A stretch of 64,000 nt of DNA from Streptomyces sp. SID12488 (GTDB lineage Bacteria > Actinomycetota > Actinomycetes > Streptomycetales > Streptomycetaceae). The notes beneath the pieces are model-generated. The model saw nothing but the letters and a program-made list of their open reading frames with translations. It was not told the origin of the DNA and ran no database searches. The position numbers and the translations under genes were made by a program. Location of the stretch: the NCBI RefSeq assembly GCF_010548275.1, contig NZ_JAAGLT010000015.1, positions 1 through 64,000 on the forward strand, read 5' to 3'. Below, one piece after another: positions 9,404 through 19,015 of the stretch; the stretch's first letter is position 1; each line of letters begins with the position of its first letter.

Positions 9404-9712
9404 ACCCCCGGAACCCCGGCCGCGGCAGGCCTTCCCGACAGCCCGACTCGGCTCCCCCGCCAGGTCATCGGAAGGTCGGCCGCGGTCGGCCCGCGGCCAC
9501 GGGTGAAGGTTGCGCCACGATAACGATCGGCGCGTCCAACATCCGGCAGTTCATCGATCCGTAACACGCAAGGCACCTTCGTCACTGCGGCGAAACATCG
9601 AGGGGCGTCGACCGAAACGGCGCTGCGTCAATGTCTGGCGCATAACCGGCCCACCCCTCAATCCGCTCAGGCTTCGCCCGCACGGGGCCGTACCAATGAC
9701 GAGGAGACGCCG
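9404..9712. other. Intergenic region between nsdA and amtB
   Basis: This 309-base gap contains the amtB promoter region, including the GlnR-type box listed separately. No coding sequence is convincing here. Confidence 0.5.
9581..9618 (+). promoter_or_regulatory. GlnR-type binding boxes upstream of amtB
   Basis: GTCAC at 9581-9585, six bases, then GAAAC at 9592-9596 fit the GlnR consensus half-sites. A second GAAAC at 9614-9618 is exactly 22 bases from the first, which is the spacing of paired GlnR boxes; the a-site before it (9603-9607) is degenerate. A further GTAAC is at 9561-9565. GlnR activates amtB under nitrogen limitation in Streptomyces. Confidence 0.75.
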
Positions 9713-11053
9713 ATGGCATCAGCCGCCATCACGCTAGCCGCAGAGGCTCCCAAGCTCTCGGCCGCCAACACCGGGTTCATGCTGATCTGTTCGGCCCTGG
9801 TGTTGCTCATGACCCCCGGACTCGCCTTCTTCTACGGAGGCATGGTCCGCGTCAAGAGCACCCTGAACATGTTGATGATGAGCTTTATCAGCATCGGCAT
9901 CGTCACCCTCCTGTGGGTGGTGTACGGCTTCTCGATGGCCTTCGGCACCGACAAGGGCGGCTTGATCGGCTGGACCTCGGGTTGGGTCGGTCTCAGTGAC
10001 ATCGGCACGACCGATCTGTGGGACGGCTACAACATCCCGATCCTGACCTTCATGGTCTTCCAGATGATGTTCGCGGTCATCACCCCCGCCCTGATCAGCG
10101 GCGCCCTCGCGGACCGCGTCAAGTTCTCGGCATGGGCGCTGTTCGTCGCCCTGTGGGCCACCGTCGTGTACTTCCCCGTCGCCCACTGGGTATGGGGCGC
10201 GGGCGGCTGGGCCTTCGAGCTCGGTGTCATCGACTTCGCCGGTGGTACGGCGGTCCACATCAACGCGGGTGCCGCGGCACTCGGCGTGATCCTGGTCATC
10301 GGCAAGCGCGTCGGCTTCAAGAAGGACCCGATGCGCCCGCACAGCCTCCCGCTGGTCATGCTCGGCGCCGGTCTCCTGTGGTTCGGCTGGTTCGGCTTCA
10401 ACGCCGGCTCGTGGCTGGGCAACGACGACGGCGTAGGCACGCTGATGTTCGTCAACACGCAGGTCGCCACCGCCGCCGCCATGCTCGCCTGGCTCGTCTA
10501 CGAGAAGATCCGCCACGGCGCGTTCACCACGCTGGGCGCCGCCTCCGGCGCGGTCGCCGGTCTGGTCGCCATCACCCCCTCGGGCGGTGCGGTCTCCCCG
10601 ATCGGCGCCATCGCGGTCGGCGCCATCGCCGGTCTGCTGTGCGCCATGGCGGTCGGCCTCAAGTACAAGTTCGGTTACGACGACTCGCTCGACGTCGTCG
10701 GTGTCCACCTCGTCGGCGGTGTCGTCGGCTCCCTGCTCATCGGCCTCTTCGCCAGCGGCAAGGGCCAGTCGGAGGTCGAGGGCCTCTTCTACGGCGGCGG
10801 CCTCGACCAGTTCTGGAAGCAGTGCGCCGGCGTCTTCGCCGTCCTCGGCTACTCCCTGGTCGCCTCCGCGATCCTCGCCTTCCTCCTCGACAAGACGATC
10901 GGCATGCGCGTCTCCGAGGACGACGAGATCGCCGGCATCGACCAGGCCGAGCACGCCGAGACCGCATACGACTTCAGCGGCGCCGGTGGCGGCGCGGCCC
11001 GTACGTCCGTCACGGCGGCCGTCGGTGGCGAGAGCAAGAAGGTGGACGCATGA
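9713..11053 (+). CDS. amtB: Ammonium transporter AmtB
   Basis: A 446-residue polytopic membrane protein of the Amt/Rh family that conducts ammonium into the cell. Family segments include FFYGGMVRVKS, a HWVWGAGGWA segment, and the two pore histidines in VHINAG and VHLVGG. The C-terminal cytoplasmic tail is where GlnK docks. A GAGGAGA ribosome site precedes ATG 9713. The stop overlaps the glnK start (ATGA), and a GlnR-type box lies upstream, so amtB, glnK and glnD behave as one nitrogen-controlled operon. Confidence 0.97.
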   Translation: MASAAITLAAEAPKLSAANTGFMLICSALVLLMTPGLAFFYGGMVRVKSTLNMLMMSFISIGIVTLLWVVYGFSMAFGTDKGGLIGWTSGWVGLSDIGTTDLWDGYNIPILTFMVFQMMFAVITPALISGALADRVKFSAWALFVALWATVVYFPVAHWVWGAGGWAFELGVIDFAGGTAVHINAGAAALGVILVIGKRVGFKKDPMRPHSLPLVMLGAGLLWFGWFGFNAGSWLGNDDGVGTLMFVNTQVATAAAMLAWLVYEKIRHGAFTTLGAASGAVAGLVAITPSGGAVSPIGAIAVGAIAGLLCAMAVGLKYKFGYDDSLDVVGVHLVGGVVGSLLIGLFASGKGQSEVEGLFYGGGLDQFWKQCAGVFAVLGYSLVASAILAFLLDKTIGMRVSEDDEIAGIDQAEHAETAYDFSGAGGGAARTSVTAAVGGESKKVDA

Positions 11054-11388
11054 AGCTCATCACCGCCGTTGTGAAGCCCCATCGGCTCGACGAGATCAAG
11101 GAGGCCCTCCAGGCCTTCGGGGTCCACGGTCTGACGGTGACCGAAGCGAGCGGCTACGGTCGTCAGCGGGGCCACACCGAGGTCTACCGCGGTGCCGAGT
11201 ACACGGTCGACCTGGTTCCCAAGATCCGTATCGAGGTCCTCGCCGAGGACGACGACGCCGAGGGTCTCATCGACGTCATCGTCAAGGCGGCCCGGACCGG
11301 CAAGATCGGTGACGGCAAGGTCTGGTCCATCCCGGTCGAGACCGCCGTCCGGGTCCGGACCGGCGAGCGCGGCCCGGACGCGCTCTGA
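11050..11388 (+). CDS. glnK: Nitrogen regulatory protein PII (GlnK)
   Basis: This 112-residue PII signal protein senses ATP/ADP and 2-oxoglutarate and gates AmtB. The T-loop reads GYGRQRGHTEVYRGAEY with the modifiable tyrosine at residue 51, and the C-terminal signature TGKIGDGKVW is intact. In S. coelicolor Tyr51 is adenylylated by GlnD rather than uridylylated. The start overlaps the amtB stop by four bases, and glnD follows after 28 bases. Confidence 0.97.
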   Translation: MKLITAVVKPHRLDEIKEALQAFGVHGLTVTEASGYGRQRGHTEVYRGAEYTVDLVPKIRIEVLAEDDDAEGLIDVIVKAARTGKIGDGKVWSIPVETAVRVRTGERGPDAL

Positions 11389-11416
11389 GGCAGGAAAGAA
11401 GAACAGGAGTCGCTGG

Positions 11417-13897
11417 GTGACGAGTACGGACGTGCGTAAGGATGCAGAGGACTCGGGACCCAGCGGCTATGCGGCGGCCCGGCTGCGCCTCCTCACTGAG
11501 GGGGCGCGGTCCGGGCCGCCGCGCCGTGCGGCCCTGGCCGAACTGACCGACGAATGGCTGACCGGCCTGTTCACGGCGGCGACCGAGGGACTGCAAGGAC
11601 TGCGCGGAGTCTCCCTGGTCGCCGTCGGCGGCTACGGCAGAGGTGAACTCTCCCCACGCAGCGACCTGGACCTGCTCCTCCTGCACGACGGCAGCGACTC
11701 CGCCGCTGTCGCCGCCCTCGCCGACCGCCTCTGGTACCCCGTCTGGGACCTGGGCCTGGCCCTGGACCACTCCGTCCGGACACAGTCCGAGGCCCGGAAG
11801 GTGTCGGGCGAGGACCTCAAGGTGCAGCTGGGTCTGCTGGACGCCCGCCACCTGGCCGGCGACCTCGGGCTCACGGCCGGCCTGCGCACCGCCGTCCTCG
11901 CCGACTGGCGCAACCAGGCCCCCAAACGCCTCCCCGAACTCCAGGAGCTCTGCGCCGAGCGCGCCGAGCGCCAGGGCGAGCTGCAGTACCTCCTCGAACC
12001 CGACCTCAAGGAGGCCCGCGGCGGCCTGCGCGACGCCACCGCCCTGCGCGCGGTCGCGGCCTCCTGGCTGGCCGACGCCCCCCGCGAGGGCCTCACGGAC
12101 GCGCGCCGCCGCCTGCTGGACGTCCGCGACGCACTCCACCTCACCACCGGCCGCGCCACCGACCGCCTCGCCCTCCAGGAACAGGACCAGGTCGCCGCCG
12201 AACTCGGCCTCCTCGACGCCGACACCCTCCTGCGGCAGGTCTACGAGGCGGCACGCGTCGTCTCGTACGCGAGTGACGTGACCTGGCGCGAGGTGGGGCG
12301 CGTGCTCCGATCGCGCGCTGTACGTCCGCGCCTGCGCGCCATGCTGGGCGGCGGCAAACCGGCGCCGGAACGTTCCCCCTTGGCGGAGGGCGTCGTGGAG
12401 CAGGACGGCGAGGTGGTCCTCGCCCGCGCCGCGCGCCCCGACCGCGACCCCGTACTCCCGCTGCGCGCCGCCGCGGCAGCCGCCCAGGCGGGCCTCCCGC
12501 TGTCCCTGCACGCGGTCCGCCGTATGGCGGCGGCGGCCCGACCGCTGCCGACCCCGTGGCCGGCCGAGGCAAGAGAACAACTGGTCACGCTGCTGGGCTC
12601 GGGCCGCCCGACCATCGAGGTCTGGGAAGCCCTGGAGGCCGAGGGCCTGATCACCCACTTCCTCCCTGACTGGGAGCGGGTCCGCTGCCGCCCGCAGCGC
12701 AACGCCGTCCACATCTGGACGGTCGACCGCCACCTGATCGAAACGGCCGTCCGGGCCTCCGAGTTCACCCGCCGGGTCAGCCGCCCCGACCTCCTCCTCG
12801 TCTCCGCACTGCTCCACGACATCGGCAAGGGCTGGCCCGGCGACCACTCCGTCGCGGGCGAGATCATCGCCAAGGACGTGGCCGCCCGCATCGGCTTCGA
12901 CCGCGCGGACGTGGCGGTGCTGGCCACGCTCGTACGTCACCATCTGCTGCTCGTCGACACCGCCACCCGGCGTGACCTGGAGGACCCGGCCACCGTGCGC
13001 TCGGTCGCCGAGGCGGTCGGCACCCAGAGCACCCTGGAACTCCTCCACGCGCTCACCGAGTCCGACGCACAGGCGACGGGCCCGGCCGCCTGGTCGACCT
13101 GGCGCGGTTCACTCGTCGCCGACCTGGTGAAACGGGTCGGCGCCGTCCTCGCCGGGGACGCCCCCGAGGAGCCCGAGGCCGCCGCACCCACCGCCGAACA
13201 GGAACGGCTCGCCATCGAGGCGTTCCGCACGGGCGGCCCGGTGCTGTCGCTGCGCGCCCAGACGGAGTCCCCGGCGGAGGCGTCGCCGGAGGAGTCCCCG
13301 TCGCCGGACTCGGGGGAACCCGAACCCCTCGGCGTGGAACTCCTGATCGCCGTACCGGACCAGCCGGGCGTGCTGCCCGCCGTGGCCGGTGTCCTCGCCA
13401 TGCACCGCCTGACCGTGCGCACCGCCGAACTGCGCGCTCTGGACCTTCCCGACGGCGTCGAGGGGGCGGTCCTGCTCCTCGACTGGCGTGTCGCCGCCGA
13501 GTACGGCTCCCTGCCCCAGGCGGCCCGCCTGCGCGCCGACCTCGTACGGGCGCTCGACGGCTCCCTGGACATCGCGGGCCGCCTGGCCGAGCGCGACGCG
13601 GCGTACCCGCGGCGCCGGGGCGTCGTGGCGCCGCCGGCCCGGGTGACCGTGCATCCGGCCGCGTCGCGGCTGGCCACGGTGATCGAGGTGCGCGCGCAGG
13701 ACGCCCCGGGGCTGCTGCACCGGATCGGGCGTGCCCTGGAGGACGCGGGGGTGCGGATGCGGAGCATGCACGTCAGCACGCTGGGTTCCAATGCCGTGGA
13801 CGCCTTCTACGTGACCAGTCGCAAGGGCGTGCCGCTGCCGGGCGACGAGGCGTCGACGGTGGCGCGGAAGCTGGAGGAGACGCTGCGGGCGTCGTGA
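11417..13897 (+). CDS. glnD: PII nucleotidyltransferase GlnD
   Basis: The 826-residue enzyme modifies and demodifies GlnK according to nitrogen status. The nucleotidyltransferase domain near residue 70 shows VAVGGYGRGELSPRSDLDLL with the catalytic G-G and D-x-D. An HD domain follows with LLHDIGKGWPGDHSVAGE around residue 475, and two ACT domains form the C terminus (VAVPDQPGVLPAVAG-like and APGLLHRIGRALEDAGV). GTG 11417 follows an AGGAG site; upstream in-frame sequence lies inside glnK and is ignored. A Streptomyces GlnD is expected to add AMP to Tyr51. It is the last gene of the amtB operon. Confidence 0.95.
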   Translation: MTSTDVRKDAEDSGPSGYAAARLRLLTEGARSGPPRRAALAELTDEWLTGLFTAATEGLQGLRGVSLVAVGGYGRGELSPRSDLDLLLLHDGSDSAAVAALADRLWYPVWDLGLALDHSVRTQSEARKVSGEDLKVQLGLLDARHLAGDLGLTAGLRTAVLADWRNQAPKRLPELQELCAERAERQGELQYLLEPDLKEARGGLRDATALRAVAASWLADAPREGLTDARRRLLDVRDALHLTTGRATDRLALQEQDQVAAELGLLDADTLLRQVYEAARVVSYASDVTWREVGRVLRSRAVRPRLRAMLGGGKPAPERSPLAEGVVEQDGEVVLARAARPDRDPVLPLRAAAAAAQAGLPLSLHAVRRMAAAARPLPTPWPAEAREQLVTLLGSGRPTIEVWEALEAEGLITHFLPDWERVRCRPQRNAVHIWTVDRHLIETAVRASEFTRRVSRPDLLLVSALLHDIGKGWPGDHSVAGEIIAKDVAARIGFDRADVAVLATLVRHHLLLVDTATRRDLEDPATVRSVAEAVGTQSTLELLHALTESDAQATGPAAWSTWRGSLVADLVKRVGAVLAGDAPEEPEAAAPTAEQERLAIEAFRTGGPVLSLRAQTESPAEASPEESPSPDSGEPEPLGVELLIAVPDQPGVLPAVAGVLAMHRLTVRTAELRALDLPDGVEGAVLLLDWRVAAEYGSLPQAARLRADLVRALDGSLDIAGRLAERDAAYPRRRGVVAPPARVTVHPAASRLATVIEVRAQDAPGLLHRIGRALEDAGVRMRSMHVSTLGSNAVDAFYVTSRKGVPLPGDEASTVARKLEETLRAS

Positions 13898-13917
13898 CCA
13901 CGCGCGCGGGGATTCCC

Positions 13918-13948
13918 GTCCCCGTCTGCTGATTCAGCAGGCGGGGAC
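13918..13948 (+). terminator. Terminator hairpin after glnD
   Basis: GTCCCCG and CTGCTGA at 13918-13932 pair with TCAGCAG and CGGGGAC ending at 13948, forming a nearly perfect stem with a tiny loop. It lies 21 bases after the glnD stop and before ffh, so it probably ends the nitrogen operon. Confidence 0.6.
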
Positions 13949-14019
13949 GATTTGCTTGCGGGGCCGGATACCCTGGAGAACAGCCCACTCTGCCCCCTAC
14001 TCCGAGGACCGACGCCGCC

Positions 14020-15579
14020 GTGTTCGATACTCTCTCCGATCGCCTCTCAGCGACTTTCAAGAACCTGCGCGGCAAGGGGAGGCTGTCCGAGGCGGACATC
14101 GACGCCACGGCCCGCGAAATCCGCATCGCGCTCCTCGAAGCCGACGTTGCCCTGCCGGTCGTGCGGACGTTCATCAAGAACGTCAAGGAGCGCGCCCTCG
14201 GGTCCGACGTCTCCAAGGCGCTGAACCCCGCCCAGCAGGTCCTCAAGATCGTCAACGACGAACTCGTCACGATCCTGGGCGGCGAGACCCGGCGCCTGCG
14301 CTTCGCCAAGCAGCCGCCGACCGTCATCATGCTGGCCGGTCTCCAGGGTGCCGGTAAGACCACCCTCGCGGGCAAGCTGGGCAAGTGGCTCAAGGACCAG
14401 GGGCACTCGCCCCTCCTCGTCGCCGCCGACCTCCAGCGCCCCAACGCCGTCAACCAGCTCAGCGTGGTCGCCGAGCGCGCCGGGGTCGCGGTCTACGCGC
14501 CCGAGCCGGGCAACGGGGTCGGTGACCCGGTCAAGGTCGCCAAGGACTCCATGGAGTTCGCGAAGACCAAGGTCCACGACATCGTGATCGTGGACACCGC
14601 CGGCCGGCTCGGTATCGACGCCGAGCTGATGCAGCAGGCCGCGGACATCCGGGACGCGGTCTCGCCCGACGAGATCCTCTTCGTCGTCGACGCGATGATC
14701 GGCCAGGACGCCGTCAACACGGCCGAGGCCTTCCGCGACGGCGTCGGCTTCGACGGTGTCGTCCTGTCGAAGCTCGACGGTGACGCCCGTGGTGGTGCCG
14801 CGCTCTCCATCGCCTCCGTGACCGGCAAGCCGATCATGTTCGCGTCGAACGGCGAGAAGCTCGACGACTTCGACGCGTTCCACCCTGACCGGATGGCCTC
14901 CCGCATCCTCGACATGGGTGACCTGCTCACCCTGATCGAGCAGGCGGAGAAGACGTTCAGCCAGGAAGAAGCCGAGGCCATGGCCTCCAAGCTGGCGTCC
15001 AAGAAGGGCCAGGACTTCACCCTGGACGACTTCCTGGCCCAGATGGAGCAGGTCAGGAAGATGGGCAGCATCAGCAAGCTGCTCGGCATGCTGCCCGGCA
15101 TGGGTCAGATCAAGGACCAGATCAACAACCTCGACGAGCGCGATGTCGACCGTACGGCGGCCATCATCAAGTCGATGACCCCGGCCGAGCGCCAGGACGC
15201 GACGATCATCAACGGCTCGCGCCGCGCCCGTATCGCCAAGGGCTCCGGTGTCGAGGTCAGCGCGGTCAAGGGCCTGGTCGAGCGGTTCTTCGAGGCCCGC
15301 AAGATGATGTCCCGCATGGCCCAGGGCGGTGGCATGCCGGGGATGCCCGGGATGCCGGGCATGGGTGGCGGCCCCGGCCGTTCCAAGAAGCAGCCCAAGC
15401 AGGCCAAGGGCAAGCAGCGCTCCGGCAACCCGATGAAGCGTAAGCAGCAGGAGCAGGAGGACGCCGCCCGCAAGGCCGCCGGCGCCCAGGGCGCTCCGGG
15501 CGGCGCGTTCGGTCTGCCGGGCCAGCAGGCCGCGCAGGACTTCGAACTCCCGGACGAGTTCAAGAAGTTCATGGGCTGA
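14020..15579 (+). CDS. ffh: Signal recognition particle protein Ffh (SRP54)
   Basis: Ffh is the SRP GTPase that binds signal sequences and 4.5S RNA, then docks with FtsY. The 519 residues comprise the NG domain with G1 GLQGAGKTTLAGKL, DLQRPNAVNQL, G3 DTAGR and SKLDGDARGG. The M domain follows, with a methionine-rich stretch and repeats of G-M-P near residues 430-455, ending in a basic, Gln-rich tail. GTG 14020 begins the conserved MFDTLSDRLSATFKNL sequence. Confidence 0.97.
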   Translation: MFDTLSDRLSATFKNLRGKGRLSEADIDATAREIRIALLEADVALPVVRTFIKNVKERALGSDVSKALNPAQQVLKIVNDELVTILGGETRRLRFAKQPPTVIMLAGLQGAGKTTLAGKLGKWLKDQGHSPLLVAADLQRPNAVNQLSVVAERAGVAVYAPEPGNGVGDPVKVAKDSMEFAKTKVHDIVIVDTAGRLGIDAELMQQAADIRDAVSPDEILFVVDAMIGQDAVNTAEAFRDGVGFDGVVLSKLDGDARGGAALSIASVTGKPIMFASNGEKLDDFDAFHPDRMASRILDMGDLLTLIEQAEKTFSQEEAEAMASKLASKKGQDFTLDDFLAQMEQVRKMGSISKLLGMLPGMGQIKDQINNLDERDVDRTAAIIKSMTPAERQDATIINGSRRARIAKGSGVEVSAVKGLVERFFEARKMMSRMAQGGGMPGMPGMPGMGGGPGRSKKQPKQAKGKQRSGNPMKRKQQEQEDAARKAAGAQGAPGGAFGLPGQQAAQDFELPDEFKKFMG

Positions 15580-15635
15580 GAAGTCGACCGGCCGGGAAAC
15601 CGGCCACACGATTCGAGACGTCGGTACGCCGTGCG

Positions 15636-15661
15636 GGGCGCCTCTCTCCGGAGGGGCGCCC
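15636..15661. terminator. Terminator hairpin between ffh and the opposing gene
   Basis: GGGCGCC at 15636-15642 pairs with GGCGCCC at 15655-15661, with extra pairing (TCTC and GGAG region) inside. It lies between convergent genes and has no T run. Confidence 0.5.
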
Positions 15662-15696
15662 TCGCGCGTTCCGCGCAGCGGCTGCCGCGGGTCACC

Positions 15697-16545
15697 TCAC
15701 GCGGTACGGGCGATGAGGTACCGGAAGACGTTCGGCATCCAGATCGTCCCGTCCCGCCGCTGATACGGATGCAGCGCCTCCGCCAGCTCCTTGTCCACCT
15801 GCTCCTGGCCGGCCGCCGCGATCGCCGAGTCGAACACTCCCGTCGACAGCAGCCCTCGTACGGCGCTGCCCATGTTCGCGTATCCGAACGGGCAGGACAC
15901 CCGCCCGGAGCCGTCCGGGCGCAGACCCGCCCAGTGGGCCACCTCCTCCAGGTCGTCGCGGTGCGCTGGGCGCCAACCGCCCGCGCCGCGCAGTGGATCG
16001 GCGAGCCTGGCCGCGACCCGCAGTACCGCCGACGTGGCGCAGCGCTCCGGTGGACCCCAGCCCACCAGTACCACCGGCGAGCCCCGCCCGATCGACGGCA
16101 CCGCCGCCGCGAGCGTCCGGCTGAGCCGCTCGGAGTCGCCCGCGAGACAGCCGATCGGCTCGAACGCGGTCACCAGGGTGTATGCGGGGGAGTCCACCTC
16201 CTCGGGGAGTCCCGCCACGAGCTGGGTGTCGCCGCGCGCGCGTGTGAGCGCCGGTTCGGGCAGTAAACGCTCCCGTGCGAGGCTCAGCCGCTGCGGTGAG
16301 GATGCCTCGACTCCGGTGACGGCGGCGCCTCTTGAGGCCGCCATCAACAGGGCCAGGCCCGAGCCGCAGCCGAGGCCGAGCAGTCGGGTGCCGGTGCCCA
16401 CTTCCAGCCGCTCGTAGACGGACTCGTAGAGCGGTACGAACATCCGCTCCTGGATCTCCGACCAGTCACGCGCGCGTGCGCACAGGTCCACGCGGGTCGC
16501 CGGACCCGCGTGAGGCAGGTGCTGCCGCACGAGTGTAGGTGTCAT
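15697..16545 (-). CDS. SAM-dependent methyltransferase
   Basis: The 282-residue product carries a class I methyltransferase motif I, LLGLGCGSGLALLMA, around residue 60, followed by the acidic VTGVEAS that binds the ribose of S-adenosylmethionine. The central region VTAFEPIGCLAGD and VLVGWGPPERC fits motifs IV-VI. ATG 16545 starts just before the conserved domain; longer frames run into the divergent promoter region. Substrate is unknown. It converges with ffh and diverges from the prolyl-tRNA synthetase gene. Confidence 0.75.
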   Translation of the reverse strand: MTPTLVRQHLPHAGPATRVDLCARARDWSEIQERMFVPLYESVYERLEVGTGTRLLGLGCGSGLALLMAASRGAAVTGVEASSPQRLSLARERLLPEPALTRARGDTQLVAGLPEEVDSPAYTLVTAFEPIGCLAGDSERLSRTLAAAVPSIGRGSPVVLVGWGPPERCATSAVLRVAARLADPLRGAGGWRPAHRDDLEEVAHWAGLRPDGSGRVSCPFGYANMGSAVRGLLSTGVFDSAIAAAGQEQVDKELAEALHPYQRRDGTIWMPNVFRYLIARTA

Positions 16546-16745
16546 CGAAAGCGCCCCAATCCGCCGAGAGTTGCCCTTGTTTCCGATGTGGTGGCCCCCG
16601 TGCAGTGCGCGCTCGCACTTCCCCCGTATGCCAGGTAACTCCGCACCCGAGCCGCCGTCCAGGGGTTGTGGGGCTGAGGTTGTGTGCTCGCTGTGCTCAC
16701 GAAAAGAATTCACATGCCGGCAACGTGAGCCCGTAGCATCCCGCC

Positions 16746-18161
16746 ATGGCAAAGGCACCCGTACTCACGCCGCAGGCAAGTGACTTCCCCCGCTGGTACC
16801 AGGATCTGGTGGCCAAGGCCGAGTTGGCCGACAACGGTCCGGTGCGCGGCACCATGGTCATCCGGCCGTACGGGTACGGGCTGTGGGAGCGGATGCAGGC
16901 CGAGATGGACACGCGGATCAAGGAGACGGGCGCGCAGAACGCCTACTTCCCCCTGCTGATCCCGGAGTCGTACTTCGCCAAGGAGGCCGAGCACGTCGAG
17001 GGTTTCGCGCCGGAGCTGGCCGTGGTCACCCACGGCGGAGGCAAGGAACTCGAAGAGCCCGCGGTGGTGCGCCCCACCTCCGAGATGATCATCAACGACT
17101 ACTTCTCGAAGTGGGTGCAGAGCTACCGCGACCTGCCCCTGCTGATCAACCAGTGGGCGAACGTGGTGCGTTGGGAACTGCGCCCCCGGATCTTCCTCCG
17201 TACGACGGAGTTCCTGTGGCAGGAGGGCCACACCGCGCACGCCACTCACGAGGACGCCCGCGACTTCGCCGCGCACATCCACCGTGACGTCTACGAGGAC
17301 TTCATGGTGAACGTCCTGGCGATGGACACCGTTCCCGGCCGCAAGACGGTCAAGGAGCGCTTCGCGGGCGCGATCAACACCCTCACCCTCGAAGGCATGA
17401 TGGGCGACGGCAAGGCCATCCAGATGGCCACCAGTCATGAGCTGGGCCAGAACTTCGCCAAGGCGTTCAACACCCGCTACCTGTCGAAGGAAGGCAGGCA
17501 GGAACTCGTCTGGCAGACGTCCTGGGGCTCGACGACCCGCATGATCGGCGCCCTGGTGATGGCACACGGCGACGACAACGGCCTGCGGGTCCCGCCGCGC
17601 CTCGCCGCGATCCAGGCCGTGGTCCTCGCGATCAAGGGCGACGAAGCGGTTCTGGCCAAGGTCCGCGAGATCGGCGACCGGCTGAAGGCGGCGGGCGTAC
17701 GCGTGCACGTGGACGACCGCACGGACGTGCCCTTCGGCCGCCGTGCCGTCGACTGGGAGCTCAAGGGCGTACCCGTACGCATCGAGGTCGGCCCCCGTGA
17801 CCTGGAGAGCGGCACGGCGATGCTCGTCCGCCGCATCCCGGGCAGCAAGGAACCGGTGAGCCTCGACGCGCTGGTACGGCTGCTGCCCACCGTCCTCGAA
17901 GAGGACCAGGCGCTGCTGCTGGCCCAGTCGCGCGAGCGCCGGGAGTCCCGTACATCGGACGTGTCGACGTTCGAGGAGGCCGTCGAGGCGGCGACCGCCG
18001 GCGGCTGGGCACGCGTCCCCTGGGCGGTGCTCGGCGAAAAGGGCGAGGCCAGGCTCGGTGCGCACGCGCTGACCGTACGGTGTCTGGTCGCGGCGGACGG
18101 GTCGGTGCCCGACGCCGACGACGCACCCGGTAACGTCGCCATCGTCGCCCGCGCCTACTGA
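16746..18161 (+). CDS. proS: Prolyl-tRNA synthetase, eukaryote/archaea-like type
   Basis: The 471-residue enzyme charges tRNA-Pro. Class II motifs are visible: RGTMVIRPYGYGLWERMQ (motif 1 area), VVRPTSEMIINDYF, RWELRPRIFLRTTEFLWQEG (motif 2), and later TSWGSTTRMIGALVMAHGD (motif 3). There is no bacterial INS editing insertion between motifs 2 and 3. An anticodon-binding domain follows, and the C terminus is typical of the archaeal and eukaryotic form. Streptomyces normally has a long bacterial-type ProRS elsewhere, so this is probably a second copy, perhaps tolerant to a ProRS inhibitor. The ribosome site is weak. Confidence 0.9.
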   Translation: MAKAPVLTPQASDFPRWYQDLVAKAELADNGPVRGTMVIRPYGYGLWERMQAEMDTRIKETGAQNAYFPLLIPESYFAKEAEHVEGFAPELAVVTHGGGKELEEPAVVRPTSEMIINDYFSKWVQSYRDLPLLINQWANVVRWELRPRIFLRTTEFLWQEGHTAHATHEDARDFAAHIHRDVYEDFMVNVLAMDTVPGRKTVKERFAGAINTLTLEGMMGDGKAIQMATSHELGQNFAKAFNTRYLSKEGRQELVWQTSWGSTTRMIGALVMAHGDDNGLRVPPRLAAIQAVVLAIKGDEAVLAKVREIGDRLKAAGVRVHVDDRTDVPFGRRAVDWELKGVPVRIEVGPRDLESGTAMLVRRIPGSKEPVSLDALVRLLPTVLEEDQALLLAQSRERRESRTSDVSTFEEAVEAATAGGWARVPWAVLGEKGEARLGAHALTVRCLVAADGSVPDADDAPGNVAIVARAY

Positions 18162-18412
18162 GGCAGGAACGAGAGCGACCGAAACGCCTCTTGCGTACCG
18201 GGCGAGCACAGGTGCCCCGGCGTGCGGACAGCGTCTACGCGCCGGGTCGTACGTGGGGCTACGCACCGGCTTGGTATGAGCTGTGAGGCTTCTCCGCAGA
18301 TCAGCGCACCCGCCCTCGTCCGGACGCATCAGCGGCAACTGACGGGTACGTGCAAATTATTTGGGATGGCCCGGAATCGGAACACAGCGGCACTCAGGCT
18401 CGTTGTCATTAC

Positions 18413-19015
18413 GTGAGCACGACACAGACACCACCTGTACTCGCCGCAGAACTGGCGCAGGCGTGGGCCGATATTCAGCGGTACCACCCCGAGCTGCCCG
18501 ATCTTGCCGCGCCCGAGTCCCTGATCGGAGAGTCGTCGTCCGCCTGCGGGCACGCGCTCTCCTTCGAGCGACTGCTTCATGAGGCAGTCCATGGCATCGC
18601 CGCCGCCCGAGGAGTCCGCGACACCTCCCGGGCCGGCCGCTACCACAACCGCAGATTCCTCGCGATCGCCGAGGAGCTGGGTCTGGACCACCCCGATGAA
18701 CCGCATCCCAGCAGCGGCTTCTCGCTGGTCACGCTCAACCCCGAGGCCAAGCGGCGCTACCGCCCCACCATGGAGCGGCTGCAGCGCGCCCTGAAGGCGC
18801 ACACCGTGGCCACCACCTCGGACACGACCCGCACCTTCCGCGGTCCGGCCGCCCGCCACGGCTCCTCCGGGGGAGGGGTGCGCGTGAAGGCCGTCTGCGA
18901 CTGCGGTCGCAACGTGCGCGTCGTCCCGTCGGTGCTGGCACAGGCTCCGATCGTGTGCGGCGGCTGCGGCAAGCCGTTCCGCATCCCCGAGATCGTGGGC
19001 GCGGGCGTCGCCTGA
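18413..19015 (+). CDS. SprT-like zinc metalloprotease-domain protein
   Basis: The 200-residue protein contains HEAVHGIAAARG near residue 58, a zincin HExxH-like motif (HEAVH) as in SprT/Spartan-type proteins. It also has a second zinc-binding part near the C terminus, CDCGRNVRVVPS with CGGCGKPF. Such proteins are conserved in Streptomyces near rpsP, and their substrate is unknown. GTG 18413 begins the conserved STTQTPP sequence; an in-frame start at 18350 would add 21 unsupported residues. No strong ribosome site is present, so a leaderless transcript is possible. Confidence 0.7.
   Translation: MSTTQTPPVLAAELAQAWADIQRYHPELPDLAAPESLIGESSSACGHALSFERLLHEAVHGIAAARGVRDTSRAGRYHNRRFLAIAEELGLDHPDEPHPSSGFSLVTLNPEAKRRYRPTMERLQRALKAHTVATTSDTTRTFRGPAARHGSSGGGVRVKAVCDCGRNVRVVPSVLAQAPIVCGGCGKPFRIPEIVGAGVA

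Noticed and set aside
9734..10954. 406-codon minus-strand open frame opposite amtB
   Set aside because: Its translation is Asp, Glu, Gly and Val-rich shadow sequence of a strongly conserved membrane protein gene.
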